Positions 55,186 through 63,081 of a stretch of 64,000 nt of DNA are shown here, one piece after another. Source of the DNA: Novosphingobium fluoreni (GTDB taxonomy: Bacteria > Pseudomonadota > Alphaproteobacteria > Sphingomonadales > Sphingomonadaceae); the NCBI RefSeq assembly GCF_014196615.1, contig NZ_JACIDY010000003.1, positions 186,001 to 250,000 on the forward strand. Direction: 5' to 3'. Both the position numbers and the translations under genes were made by a program. The number at the start of each line of letters is the position of its first letter. Positions within the stretch are counted from its first letter, which is position 1. Under the pieces are notes generated by a model. It was given only the letters and a program-made list of their open reading frames with translations, was not told the origin of the DNA and ran no database searches.

Positions 55186-56337
55186 ATGGACATCGCGGAC
55201 CTGCGCATCGCCCTCTTCTCGGGCAATTATAACTATGTCAGGGACGGAGCCAATCAGGCGCTGAACCGCTTGGCCGGATATATGCTGGATCAGGGCGCGT
55301 CGGTGCGTGTCTATTCACCCACGGTACCCGAACCCGCCTTCGAGGCGACGGGCGATCTGGTGGGTGTGAGGGCGCTGCCGATCCCGGGCCGAGGCGAATA
55401 TCGCTTTCCCCTGTGGTTGCCCCTCAACGTGCGCCGAGACCTGAAGCGGTTTGCGCCCAACGTGATCCACGTCTCGTCGCCCGATCTGGTGAGTCATCAA
55501 GCGGTATCCTGGGCCCGCAACCGGCAGCTTCCCGTCCTGGCGTCGGTCCATACCCGGTTCGAAACGTACTTCCGGTATTACAACATGGCTTGGGCCGAGC
55601 CGGTGATGGAGGCGATCCTGCGCCGCTTCTACCGCCGCTGCGATGCGCTTGTCGCCCCGTCGGAGAGCATGGCGCAAGTGCTGCGCGAGCAGCGCATGAA
55701 CTACGATATCTCGATCTGGTCACGCGGCGTGGATCGCGACATCTTTTATCCCGGCGCGCGTTCCGACGCGTGGCGGCGCTCCTGCGGCATCGGTGATGAC
55801 GAGATCGTGATCGGCTTTCTGGGCAGGCTGGTGATGGAAAAGGGGCTGGACGTCTTTTCCGATTCGATCGACGCATTGCGGCGGCGGGGCGTGCCGCACA
55901 AGGTGATGGTCATCGGCGAAGGCCCCGCGCGCGAGTGGTTCGAGAGCCGCCTGCCCGGTGCCGCCTTCGTCGGCTTTCAGGCCGGGGCGGACCTGGGCCG
56001 CGCGGTCGCCAGCATGGACTTGCTGTTCAACCCATCCGTCACCGAAACATTCGGCAATGTGACCCTGGAGGCAATGGCCTGTGGCCTGCCGGTCGTGGCG
56101 GCGGCAGCCACCGGCAGCGAGAGTCTGGTTGAGGATCAGGTCTCTGGTAGGCTGGTTCGGCCAGGCGCGGTGCATCAATTTGCCGAGGCCCTACGTGCCT
56201 ATTGCGAAAGCCCGGACCTGCGGGCGCGCCATGGTCAGGCCGGCGAACGACGAGCGGCAGACTTCAGCTGGGATCGGATCAACCAGGCCGTCGCCGACAC
56301 GTACCTGCGCCTCGTTCGCACCAAGTCCGGCGGCTAA
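55186..56337 (+). CDS. Glycosyltransferase family 4 (MgtA-like mannosyltransferase group)
   Basis: A 383-residue retaining GT-B glycosyltransferase. The N-terminal domain begins LRIALFSGNYNYVRDGANQA and has VIHVSSPDLVSHQAVSWA and SVHTRFETYFRYY. The C-terminal nucleotide-sugar domain has IGFLGRLVMEKGLDVFSDSI, MVIGEGPAREWFE, and the EX7E motif in NPSVTETFGNVTLEAMACGL. The overall pattern matches GT4 enzymes annotated as GDP-mannose-dependent alpha-mannosyltransferase or glycolipid glucuronosyltransferase. No neighbouring polysaccharide gene refines the acceptor. It stands alone after a terminator. Confidence 0.88.
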   Translation: MDIADLRIALFSGNYNYVRDGANQALNRLAGYMLDQGASVRVYSPTVPEPAFEATGDLVGVRALPIPGRGEYRFPLWLPLNVRRDLKRFAPNVIHVSSPDLVSHQAVSWARNRQLPVLASVHTRFETYFRYYNMAWAEPVMEAILRRFYRRCDALVAPSESMAQVLREQRMNYDISIWSRGVDRDIFYPGARSDAWRRSCGIGDDEIVIGFLGRLVMEKGLDVFSDSIDALRRRGVPHKVMVIGEGPAREWFESRLPGAAFVGFQAGADLGRAVASMDLLFNPSVTETFGNVTLEAMACGLPVVAAAATGSESLVEDQVSGRLVRPGAVHQFAEALRAYCESPDLRARHGQAGERRAADFSWDRINQAVADTYLRLVRTKSGG

Positions 56338-56384
56338 GGCCCCTCGATCTCGGCACGTGAGGCTCTTGCCGAAAAATGCTCCAT

Positions 56385-56867
56385 TCAAGTCAGGACGCGG
56401 CGGGTCCGCATGCGAATGGCATAGAGCAGCAGGCCTACCGCCACGATCCAGATCAGGCCCGTCATCCCCCAGTTGGCGGCGGTCTTCATGCTGGGCGGGG
56501 TCGGGGTGGCGAAGTCATAGACCTGCGTGGTTGCCAGACCCAGCAGCGAGAAGGCAAAGGCATACGCCGCCCACAGCGACCGGCCCAGCAGCAACAGCGC
56601 CCCGATCAGGCTGAAGCCAACGCCAGCGGCCCATCCCAGCACCACCCAGGCCGGATAGGCATCGAGGTAATCGATCATATCCGGCGGCAGCGGCGCAAGG
56701 TAACCCGCGTCACGAACGTTGGTCATCACGAAATCGTAGCAGCCATACCCGCTCCACAGGAGGCTAAGGATGCCGACGACCCAAAGGTGCAGCGGGGCTT
56801 TCACCTCCGGGTCGATCTGTTTCGCGGTGTCGGGTTCGATGGTCACGGTGGTGCATCGTAGGCGCAC
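56385..56867 (-). CDS. Four-helix membrane protein, unknown function
   Basis: A 160-residue protein with four hydrophobic helices: LWVVGILSLLWSGYGCYDFV, AYPAWVVLGWAAGVGFSLIG, YAFAFSLLGLATTQVYDF, and GLIWIVAVGLLLYAIRMRTR. The first helix contains NSxxxYDFVMT-like residues (GCYDFVMTNVRDAGYL) seen in a conserved sphingomonad membrane family without known function. The start is uncertain, with GTG at 56867 or 56846. It is divergent from rarA, with starts only about 37 bases apart. Confidence 0.7.
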   Translation of the reverse strand: MRLRCTTVTIEPDTAKQIDPEVKAPLHLWVVGILSLLWSGYGCYDFVMTNVRDAGYLAPLPPDMIDYLDAYPAWVVLGWAAGVGFSLIGALLLLGRSLWAAYAFAFSLLGLATTQVYDFATPTPPSMKTAANWGMTGLIWIVAVGLLLYAIRMRTRRVLT

Positions 56868-56903
56868 CGGTTTGCCGATGCAATCCGACCGGGCAATCGC
56901 TAG

Positions 56904-58232
56904 ATGCCGGATATGGCCGACCTATTCGCCGATGACCTGCCCGCCCAGCCGCCCGAGCCGACGCGCGCCGACGCCCCCCTGGCCGACCGCCTCCGCCCCA
57001 AGGAACTGGGCGAGGTCGTGGGGCAGGAACATGTGACGGGGCCGGAAGGCGCGATCGGCCGGATGGTGGCGGCAGGACGTTTGTCATCGCTGATCCTCTG
57101 GGGGCCTCCCGGAACCGGCAAGACCAGCATCGCGCGATTGCTGGCGGATGCGGTGGGGATGCGCTTTGCCGCGGTGAGCGCGGTGTTCTCCGGCGTGGCG
57201 GACCTCAAGAAGGTGTTCGCGGAGGCTGATATCGCGACGAAGGCCGGGCAGCGCACGCTGCTTTTCGTGGATGAAATCCATCGCTTCAACCGGGCGCAGC
57301 AGGACGGCTTCCTTCCTTACGTCGAACGCGGCACCGTTACGCTTGTCGGTGCGACGACGGAGAACCCCAGCTTCGAATTGAACGCGGCTTTGCTCAGCCG
57401 TGCCCAGGTCCTGATCCTGCACAGGCTGGATGCGGCAGCGCTTGGCTCCCTGCTCGCGCGGGGAGAGGAACTGGAAGGCCCCCTGCCCCTGACGCCCGCA
57501 GCGCGGGAGGCGCTAGTGGCATCCGCAGATGGCGATGGGCGGTTCCTGTTGAACCAGGCAGAGACGCTCTATGCCGCGAAGCTGGTCGCCCCGCTCGACC
57601 CGGCGGCACTGGGCAGCTTCCTGCAACGTCGCGTGGCGGTGTACGACAAGGATCGGGAGGGGCACTACAACCTCATCTCTGCCCTGCACAAATCGCTGCG
57701 CGGATCGGACCCGCAAGCGGCGCTCTACTACATGTCGCGTATGCTGACGGCGGGAGAGGAACCGCTCTATGTCTTGCGCCGCCTGACGCGCTTCGCCAGC
57801 GAGGATATCGGCCTGGCAGACCCGCAGGCACTGATCCAGTGCCTGGCGGCGAAGGACGCTTACGACTTCCTGGGCTCGCCGGAAGGCGAACTCGCCATCG
57901 TGCAGGCGTGCCTCTATTGCGCCACCGCGCCCAAATCGAATGCTGCCTATGCGGCGCAGAAAGCGGCGTTCAAGTCGGCACGGCAGACTGGATCGCTGAT
58001 GCCGCCGGCCAGCATTCTCAACGCGCCAACCAAGCTGATGAAGGACATCGGCTACGGCAAGGATTACGCGTACGATCACGACGCCGCCGATGGATTCTCA
58101 GGCGCGGACTATTGGCCCGAAGAGATGGAACCTCAGACGTACTACAAGCCGGTGCCGCGCGGTTTCGAGCGACAGGTGATTGAACGGATGGAGTGGTGGG
58201 AGAAGAAGCGCCGTGAGCGGCGCGAGGAATGA
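56904..58232 (+). CDS. rarA: Replication-associated recombination protein A (AAA+ ATPase)
   Basis: Clamp-loader-like AAA+ ATPase (RarA/MgsA, homologue of yeast Mgs1 and human WRNIP1) acting at stalled replication forks. The 442-residue product has PLADRLRPKELGEVVGQEHV, Walker A GPPGTGKT (67-74), Walker B DEIHRFNRAQQD (from 123), sensor ATTENPSFELNAALLSR, the tetramerisation region, and HYNLISALHKSLRGSDPQAA typical of the family. The C-terminus ends in charged WWEKKRRERREE. It is a single rightward gene. Confidence 0.95.
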   Translation: MPDMADLFADDLPAQPPEPTRADAPLADRLRPKELGEVVGQEHVTGPEGAIGRMVAAGRLSSLILWGPPGTGKTSIARLLADAVGMRFAAVSAVFSGVADLKKVFAEADIATKAGQRTLLFVDEIHRFNRAQQDGFLPYVERGTVTLVGATTENPSFELNAALLSRAQVLILHRLDAAALGSLLARGEELEGPLPLTPAAREALVASADGDGRFLLNQAETLYAAKLVAPLDPAALGSFLQRRVAVYDKDREGHYNLISALHKSLRGSDPQAALYYMSRMLTAGEEPLYVLRRLTRFASEDIGLADPQALIQCLAAKDAYDFLGSPEGELAIVQACLYCATAPKSNAAYAAQKAAFKSARQTGSLMPPASILNAPTKLMKDIGYGKDYAYDHDAADGFSGADYWPEEMEPQTYYKPVPRGFERQVIERMEWWEKKRRERREE

Positions 58233-58343
58233 CGCGTTTGTGCGCCTGAATATGCGTCAGACGATCCCACAGCATTCAGGCCTATCTCTCTGGGATGTCT
58301 CGACTTCGCTCGACGCGAACGGGACGCGGATGCTGCCCGGCCA

Positions 58344-59240
58344 ATGACTCCACGTTTCGCGAACTTCCTGGCCATCGACTGGTCGGGCGCAGTCGGCCCG
58401 CGCCAGCCGGGTATCGCACTGGCGCAATGTACGATCGAGGAAGACGCCCCCCGCCTGCTCACGCCGCCGGATCATCGCCATTGGTCGCGCGAGATGGTTC
58501 TGCGCCATCTGCGGCACGACCTGTCTGCCGATACGCTGGTCGGCATGGACCTGGGCATATCTCTGCCCTTCGCAGACGGCGGGGCTTTCTTCCCCGGGTG
58601 GGAGCGGTCTCCCGCCGATGCCCCGGCCTTGTGGGCGTTGATCGACACGATCTGCTCCGACGATCCGAACCTGGGCGCCGGAAGCTTCGTCGATCATCCC
58701 GATCTCAGTCCTTATTTCCGGCGGCACGGTGGGCGCGAAGGGGATCGCTTTCATCTATCGGCCACCGCCCATCGGCGCGGCCGCTTCCGCGTGACCGAAA
58801 CCGCGCAGGAGCGCGCCGGGTGCAAGCCGTATAGCAACTTCAACCTGGTAGGCGCGGCGCAAGTCGGAAAATCCAGCCTGACCGGGATGCGGTTGCTTCA
58901 TCAACTGCGGAGCCAGGTTTTCGTTTGGCCGGTGGATGGGCGGGACATTCCCGCAAACGGCTCGGTGGTCGTGGAAATCTATACCGCCATCGCCGCGCTG
59001 GCCGCCAGCCGCCGCGCCGGCCGTTCGAAGATTCGAGACGGCGCGGACCTGGATGCAGCGCTGGTACAGCTGGGCTCCCCGCCCACCGGCTTGTCCGGCC
59101 CGCTGGATGATCACAGCACCGACGCCTTGCTGACCGCCGCGTGGCTACGCCGCCATGCCGACGACAAGGCGCTTTGGCATCCGCCCGAACTGACCGAGAA
59201 AATAGCGCTTACAGAGGGGTGGACGTTCGGCGCGGCTTAG
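58344..59240 (+). CDS. Conserved protein with RNase H-like fold features (DUF429-related?)
   Basis: A 298-residue cytoplasmic protein with no confident family. It starts NFLAIDWSGAVGPRQPGIAL, an acidic residue in strand 1 as in RNase H/actin-like folds. Later it has LVGMDLGISLPFADGG, IRDGADLDAALVQLGSPPTG, and DDHSTDALLTAAWLRRHADD near the C-terminus, with the DxxDA pattern common to DUF429-type putative nucleases. The spacing of these acidic motifs suggests metal-dependent catalysis, but this is by eye only. It lies alone between rarA and the DUF885 gene. Confidence 0.65.
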   Translation: MTPRFANFLAIDWSGAVGPRQPGIALAQCTIEEDAPRLLTPPDHRHWSREMVLRHLRHDLSADTLVGMDLGISLPFADGGAFFPGWERSPADAPALWALIDTICSDDPNLGAGSFVDHPDLSPYFRRHGGREGDRFHLSATAHRRGRFRVTETAQERAGCKPYSNFNLVGAAQVGKSSLTGMRLLHQLRSQVFVWPVDGRDIPANGSVVVEIYTAIAALAASRRAGRSKIRDGADLDAALVQLGSPPTGLSGPLDDHSTDALLTAAWLRRHADDKALWHPPELTEKIALTEGWTFGAA

Positions 59241-59314
59241 ATCAGACTTCGCGCCGGGAGGGGGTGGTCGTCAATGGCGGGCACCCCTTCGCGCGTTCAT
59301 CATAGGGGCCGCCA

Positions 59315-61057
59315 ATGAAAACAAGAATGACATTGCTGACCGGGATCGCCTGCCTGGCGCTCAGCGCATGCACAACCGCTACCGCGCCGCCGGTTGCCGA
59401 AAATTCGCCGCCACCCACCCAGCCCGCTTCCCAAGCCGCCTGGAAGGACTTCGTGCAGGCCACCATCCAGCAGTGGTTCACGCTCGATCCTTCGACCGCG
59501 GTCTATCAGGGCGATCACCGGTTCGATGGCAAATTGCCGGACTGGAGCGAGGCCGGCTTGGCCACTCGTATCGCCTTCCTGCGCTCCGTGGTGAGCGACG
59601 CTGGCGCTTACACCAACCTTTCGCCGCAGGATGCCATGGAGCGCGATAACCTCGTCTCCTACGCCCGGCGGGAATTGTTCTGGATCGTCGACGCGGATCG
59701 CCCGCACAACAACCCTGATTGGTACATCACCGGCGGGCTCGATCCCAACGTCTACGTCAGCCGCGAATATGCCGACAAGCCGACGCGGATGCGGGCGATG
59801 ATCAACTTCTTCAACGCGGTCCCCACGGCCGCCGCCAACATCCGCGCCAACCTGAAGACGCCGCTTCCGGCCAGTTTCGTGAAGTACGGCGTGGCGGGCT
59901 TCGGAGGTTTCGCCGAATATTACCGCGGCGACGCGCGTACCGCTTTCGCCGATGTGGCAGACCCGGCGCTCCAGGCCGAGTTCAAGGCATCGTCCGAAAA
60001 GGCGGGCCAGGCCATGGCGGACCTCACCGCGTGGCTGAAGACGCAGCAGGCCAGCGCGACGCAGAACTTCCCAATGGGCGCGGATCGTTTCTCGAAGATG
60101 CTGAAGGAGACCGAAATGGTCGACCTTCCGCTGGATCAGATCGAGGCGATCGGTCGTGCCGATCTCAAGCGCAACCAGGAAGCGCTGAAGCTCGCCTGCG
60201 CCCGATACACGCCCGGCAAATCGATCGCGCAGTGCTTTGACAAGCTCAACGCCGATAAGCCGAAGGAAGGCCCCGTGGCCGCGGCGGCCGCGCAGATCCC
60301 GGAGCTGACCGCGTTCGTGCGCGAAAAGGATCTCGCCACCATCCCCGGCACCGAGCAGGCTCTGGTCCGCGAGAGCCCGCCCTATAACAGACAGAACAGC
60401 GCTTACATCGACCCGCCGGGACCGTTCGAAAAGGGTATCCCGTCGATCTACTACATCTCGCCACCCGATCCGGCTTGGTCGAAGCAGAAGCAGCAGGACT
60501 ATATCCCCGGCAAGAACGACCTGCTGTTCACCAGCGTGCACGAAGTCATGCCGGGGCACTTCCTGCAGTTCCTGCATTCGAATCGCGCGCCTTCGTGGAT
60601 CGCACGCATCTTCGTACCTTACGCCTATGCCGAAGGTTGGGCGCACTACACTGAAGAGATGATGTGGGAAGCGGGCCTCGGCAATGGCGACGCCGGGGTG
60701 CACGTCGGCCAGATCTCGAACGCCTTGCTGCGGGATTGCCGCTTCCTCTCCGCCGTGGGCATGCATGCGCGCGGCATGACGCAGGCGCAGTCGCAAGAGA
60801 TGTTCGAGAAGGAGTGCTACCAGACCGAAGGCACCGCAGAGCAGCAAGCCGCGCGCGGCACTTACGATCCGGCCTACCTCAATTACACCCTAGGCAAGCT
60901 GATGATCCGTAAGCTGCGTGACGATTGGACCGCCACACGTGGCGGCAAGGCGGCGTGGAAATCGTTCCACGACACCTTCCTCGGGTTTGGCGGCGCGCCA
61001 ATCCCGCTGATCCGCCAGCAGATGATGAACGAACCGGAGCCGCGCGCCGTCTTCTGA
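59315..61057 (+). CDS. DUF885 family zinc-peptidase-like lipoprotein
   Basis: A 580-residue envelope protein of the DUF885 family. The signal TLLTGIACLALSAC has a lipobox with Cys near residue 19. The zinc motif HEVMPGH (His409, Glu410, His415) and a downstream Glu in AEGWAHYTEEMMWE make an HExxxGH-type metal site. PSFDRG-like substrate regions are replaced by TLDPSTAVYQGDHRFDGKL at the N-terminus, and the C-terminus has GKLMIRKLRDDWTATRGGKA. Family members are thought to be periplasmic carboxypeptidase-like enzymes, mostly uncharacterised. A GC-rich hairpin (61082-61110) follows before tRNA-Thr. Confidence 0.88.
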   Translation: MKTRMTLLTGIACLALSACTTATAPPVAENSPPPTQPASQAAWKDFVQATIQQWFTLDPSTAVYQGDHRFDGKLPDWSEAGLATRIAFLRSVVSDAGAYTNLSPQDAMERDNLVSYARRELFWIVDADRPHNNPDWYITGGLDPNVYVSREYADKPTRMRAMINFFNAVPTAAANIRANLKTPLPASFVKYGVAGFGGFAEYYRGDARTAFADVADPALQAEFKASSEKAGQAMADLTAWLKTQQASATQNFPMGADRFSKMLKETEMVDLPLDQIEAIGRADLKRNQEALKLACARYTPGKSIAQCFDKLNADKPKEGPVAAAAAQIPELTAFVREKDLATIPGTEQALVRESPPYNRQNSAYIDPPGPFEKGIPSIYYISPPDPAWSKQKQQDYIPGKNDLLFTSVHEVMPGHFLQFLHSNRAPSWIARIFVPYAYAEGWAHYTEEMMWEAGLGNGDAGVHVGQISNALLRDCRFLSAVGMHARGMTQAQSQEMFEKECYQTEGTAEQQAARGTYDPAYLNYTLGKLMIRKLRDDWTATRGGKAAWKSFHDTFLGFGGAPIPLIRQQMMNEPEPRAVF

Positions 61058-61128
61058 CGTATGCTGCAAAGCCACTGGACCGGCGCCCCCTCCTCGCGGT
61101 ATGGGGCGCCGCAACCGCTTCATCGCGG

Positions 61129-61204
<76 letters not shown>

Positions 61205-61291
61205 TTTCCGCGCCACCCGATCGCTCAAAGCGTGTGGCTGGCGGGAACGACCTAGCAAAAGTTACGTTTTGAACGCGCAAGGAGATTAACC

Positions 61292-62458
61292 ATGCGCGTT
61301 CGCCTTTTGACGACTTCCGCTGCCGCCCTGGCTTTGCTTGCCGGCGCGGCGATCGCTGATCCCGGCGGCGGTAAAGGCGGCCCCGGCGGCCCTCCCGGTG
61401 GCGGCGGCCCTGGTGCCGAAGGTCGAGGCCCGGGTGGACCCGGCGGTGGACCGGGCGGTGGTCGCGGTGGTGAAGGCCCTCGCGGTGGACCAGGGCGGGA
61501 TGCTGGTGGCCCCGGACGTGATCGTGGCGGCCCGCCGCAGGCCGAGCGGGGCGGCCCCGAGCGCGGTGGTCCTGAGCGAAGAGCGGAACGCGGAGGCCCA
61601 GACCGGGATGGACCACGCGGCGGCCCCGGTCGTGCGCCCGATGATCGTCCCGGTCGCGGGCCTGATCGCGGTCCTGAGTGGGCCGATCGCGATGGGCCGG
61701 GACGGGGCCGCGGCCCAGAGCGCGGGCCGGAATTTCGGGGAGACCCTGATGGCCGAGCGCCAGGGCCTGACACATGGCGCGGCGGCCCGGGGCCCGACGG
61801 CCCTCGACGTTTCGCCGTGCCGGAAGACCGGCGCACGCGCGTGGTGACACGCGTTGGCGACTATAGCTGGGGTTCGTTCGCTCCGCCCCGCCAAGCCGAC
61901 GTTTTCCGTGGCTGCCCGCCGGGGCTGGCGCGCAAATACAACGGCTGCAATCCGCCCGGTCTGTTGCGCCCGCGTGAGGAAGCCTGGTATCGCCCGGATT
62001 GGTACGGTTCCGATTGGGGCAATGACTACCGCTATTCGGACGGATACCTGCTGCGCACTAGTGGGAGCTCGGTGCTCAGCTACATCCCGCTGCTGGGCGG
62101 TGCGTTGTCGCTGGGCCAGGTATGGCCTTCCGCCTATGAGCCGGTCGCGCTGCCGCAGTACTATAACGACTATTACGATCTCGGACCGTCAAATTCGTAT
62201 CGGTACTATGATGATACGATCTACGGCGTAGATCCCGGCAATTCGCAGATCAGCAACGTCATAGCATTGCTGACAGGCAGCGACATCGCGATCGGCCAAG
62301 CCATGCCGGAAGGGTATGACGCGTACAACGTGCCCTACGATTACCGCGATCGTTACTATGACACGGACGAGGCGAATTATCGTTACAGCGACGGGACGAT
62401 CTATCAGATCGATCCCACGACCCAGTTGGTGCAGGCCGCCATCCAATTGCTGACGTAA
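61292..62458 (+). CDS. Secreted Gly/Pro/Arg-rich protein with repeated C-terminal Tyr motif
   Basis: A 388-residue exported protein. The signal is MRVRLLTTSAAALALLAGAA with cleavage before DPGGG. Residues 23 to about 172 are collagen-like in composition (Gly, Pro, Arg, Asp, Glu; GGPGGGPGGGRGGEG, RGGPERGGPERRAERGG). A folded C-terminal part of about 215 residues follows, with FRGCPPGLARKYNGCNPPGL (two Cys) and three copies of a YRYxDxxIY-like motif (DYRYSDGYLL, SYRYYDDTIYGVDP, NYRYSDGTIYQIDP). AAGGAGAT precedes the ATG. The C-terminal part loosely resembles RcnB-type periplasmic proteins. Function is unknown; nucleic-acid, polysaccharide or metal contact by the basic arm is conceivable. Confidence 0.75.
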   Translation: MRVRLLTTSAAALALLAGAAIADPGGGKGGPGGPPGGGGPGAEGRGPGGPGGGPGGGRGGEGPRGGPGRDAGGPGRDRGGPPQAERGGPERGGPERRAERGGPDRDGPRGGPGRAPDDRPGRGPDRGPEWADRDGPGRGRGPERGPEFRGDPDGRAPGPDTWRGGPGPDGPRRFAVPEDRRTRVVTRVGDYSWGSFAPPRQADVFRGCPPGLARKYNGCNPPGLLRPREEAWYRPDWYGSDWGNDYRYSDGYLLRTSGSSVLSYIPLLGGALSLGQVWPSAYEPVALPQYYNDYYDLGPSNSYRYYDDTIYGVDPGNSQISNVIALLTGSDIAIGQAMPEGYDAYNVPYDYRDRYYDTDEANYRYSDGTIYQIDPTTQLVQAAIQLLT

Positions 62459-62469
62459 GAGGAACTGCG

Positions 62470-63039
62470 ATGCAAAAGCGTATGATCGCCCTGCAGGCGA
62501 TGGTTGCCGGCACCGTGCTTCTCGCCGGTTGCTCCAAGAAAGAACCGGAGGCCGCTCCCACCGCGACCGCATCTGCGGCGGTGAAGCCATCCGACAAGTC
62601 GGTGGCCGCACTGCTGGAGGACACCGACCAGCAGCAGAACACTGCGGAGGCCCTGAAAGTCACCGGATTAAGCGGCATCTTCGCCAGCAAGGGCAGCTAC
62701 ACTTTGCTGGCCCCCACCGACGACGCTTTCGGTAAATTGGGCCATGCGGGCAAGCAGTTGATCGGCGCGGAAAACACGGCGGCTTTGGCGGCCTTGCTCA
62801 AAGGGCATATCCTGCCGGGCTATCTGACGCCGACCGACATCGCCAAGGCCATCGAGAAGAACAAGAGCGGGACGATCAAGATGCAGTCCATGGCGGGGCA
62901 GGAACTGACGTTCGCCAAAGATGGCAACGCGCTGACTGTCACGACGGCAGGAGGCGCCACGGCCAGACTAGGCGGTGATCCGATTGCCGGGAAAGGCAGC
63001 ATCGCCCTGCCCATCGATACCGTGCTGAAAAAGATCTGA
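62470..63039 (+). CDS. Fasciclin (FAS1) domain lipoprotein
   Basis: A 189-residue lipoprotein with one FAS1 domain, a fold used for cell-surface adhesion. The signal AMVAGTVLLAGC has a LAGC lipobox, followed by KKEPEAAPTATAS. FAS1 landmarks are present: the H1 region YTLLAPTDDAFGKLG, LKGHILPGYLTPTDI, and the H2-like IALPIDTVLKKI at the end. The domain is slightly shortened and the middle is Lys-rich. It is 11 bases after the Gly/Pro/Arg-rich gene and likely co-transcribed with it, suggesting a shared envelope or matrix role. Confidence 0.87.
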   Translation: MQKRMIALQAMVAGTVLLAGCSKKEPEAAPTATASAAVKPSDKSVAALLEDTDQQQNTAEALKVTGLSGIFASKGSYTLLAPTDDAFGKLGHAGKQLIGAENTAALAALLKGHILPGYLTPTDIAKAIEKNKSGTIKMQSMAGQELTFAKDGNALTVTTAGGATARLGGDPIAGKGSIALPIDTVLKKI

Positions 63040-63081
63040 TCACGTGCGGCGGGGACAGCGCCGTGCGCACTCCCCCGCCCC

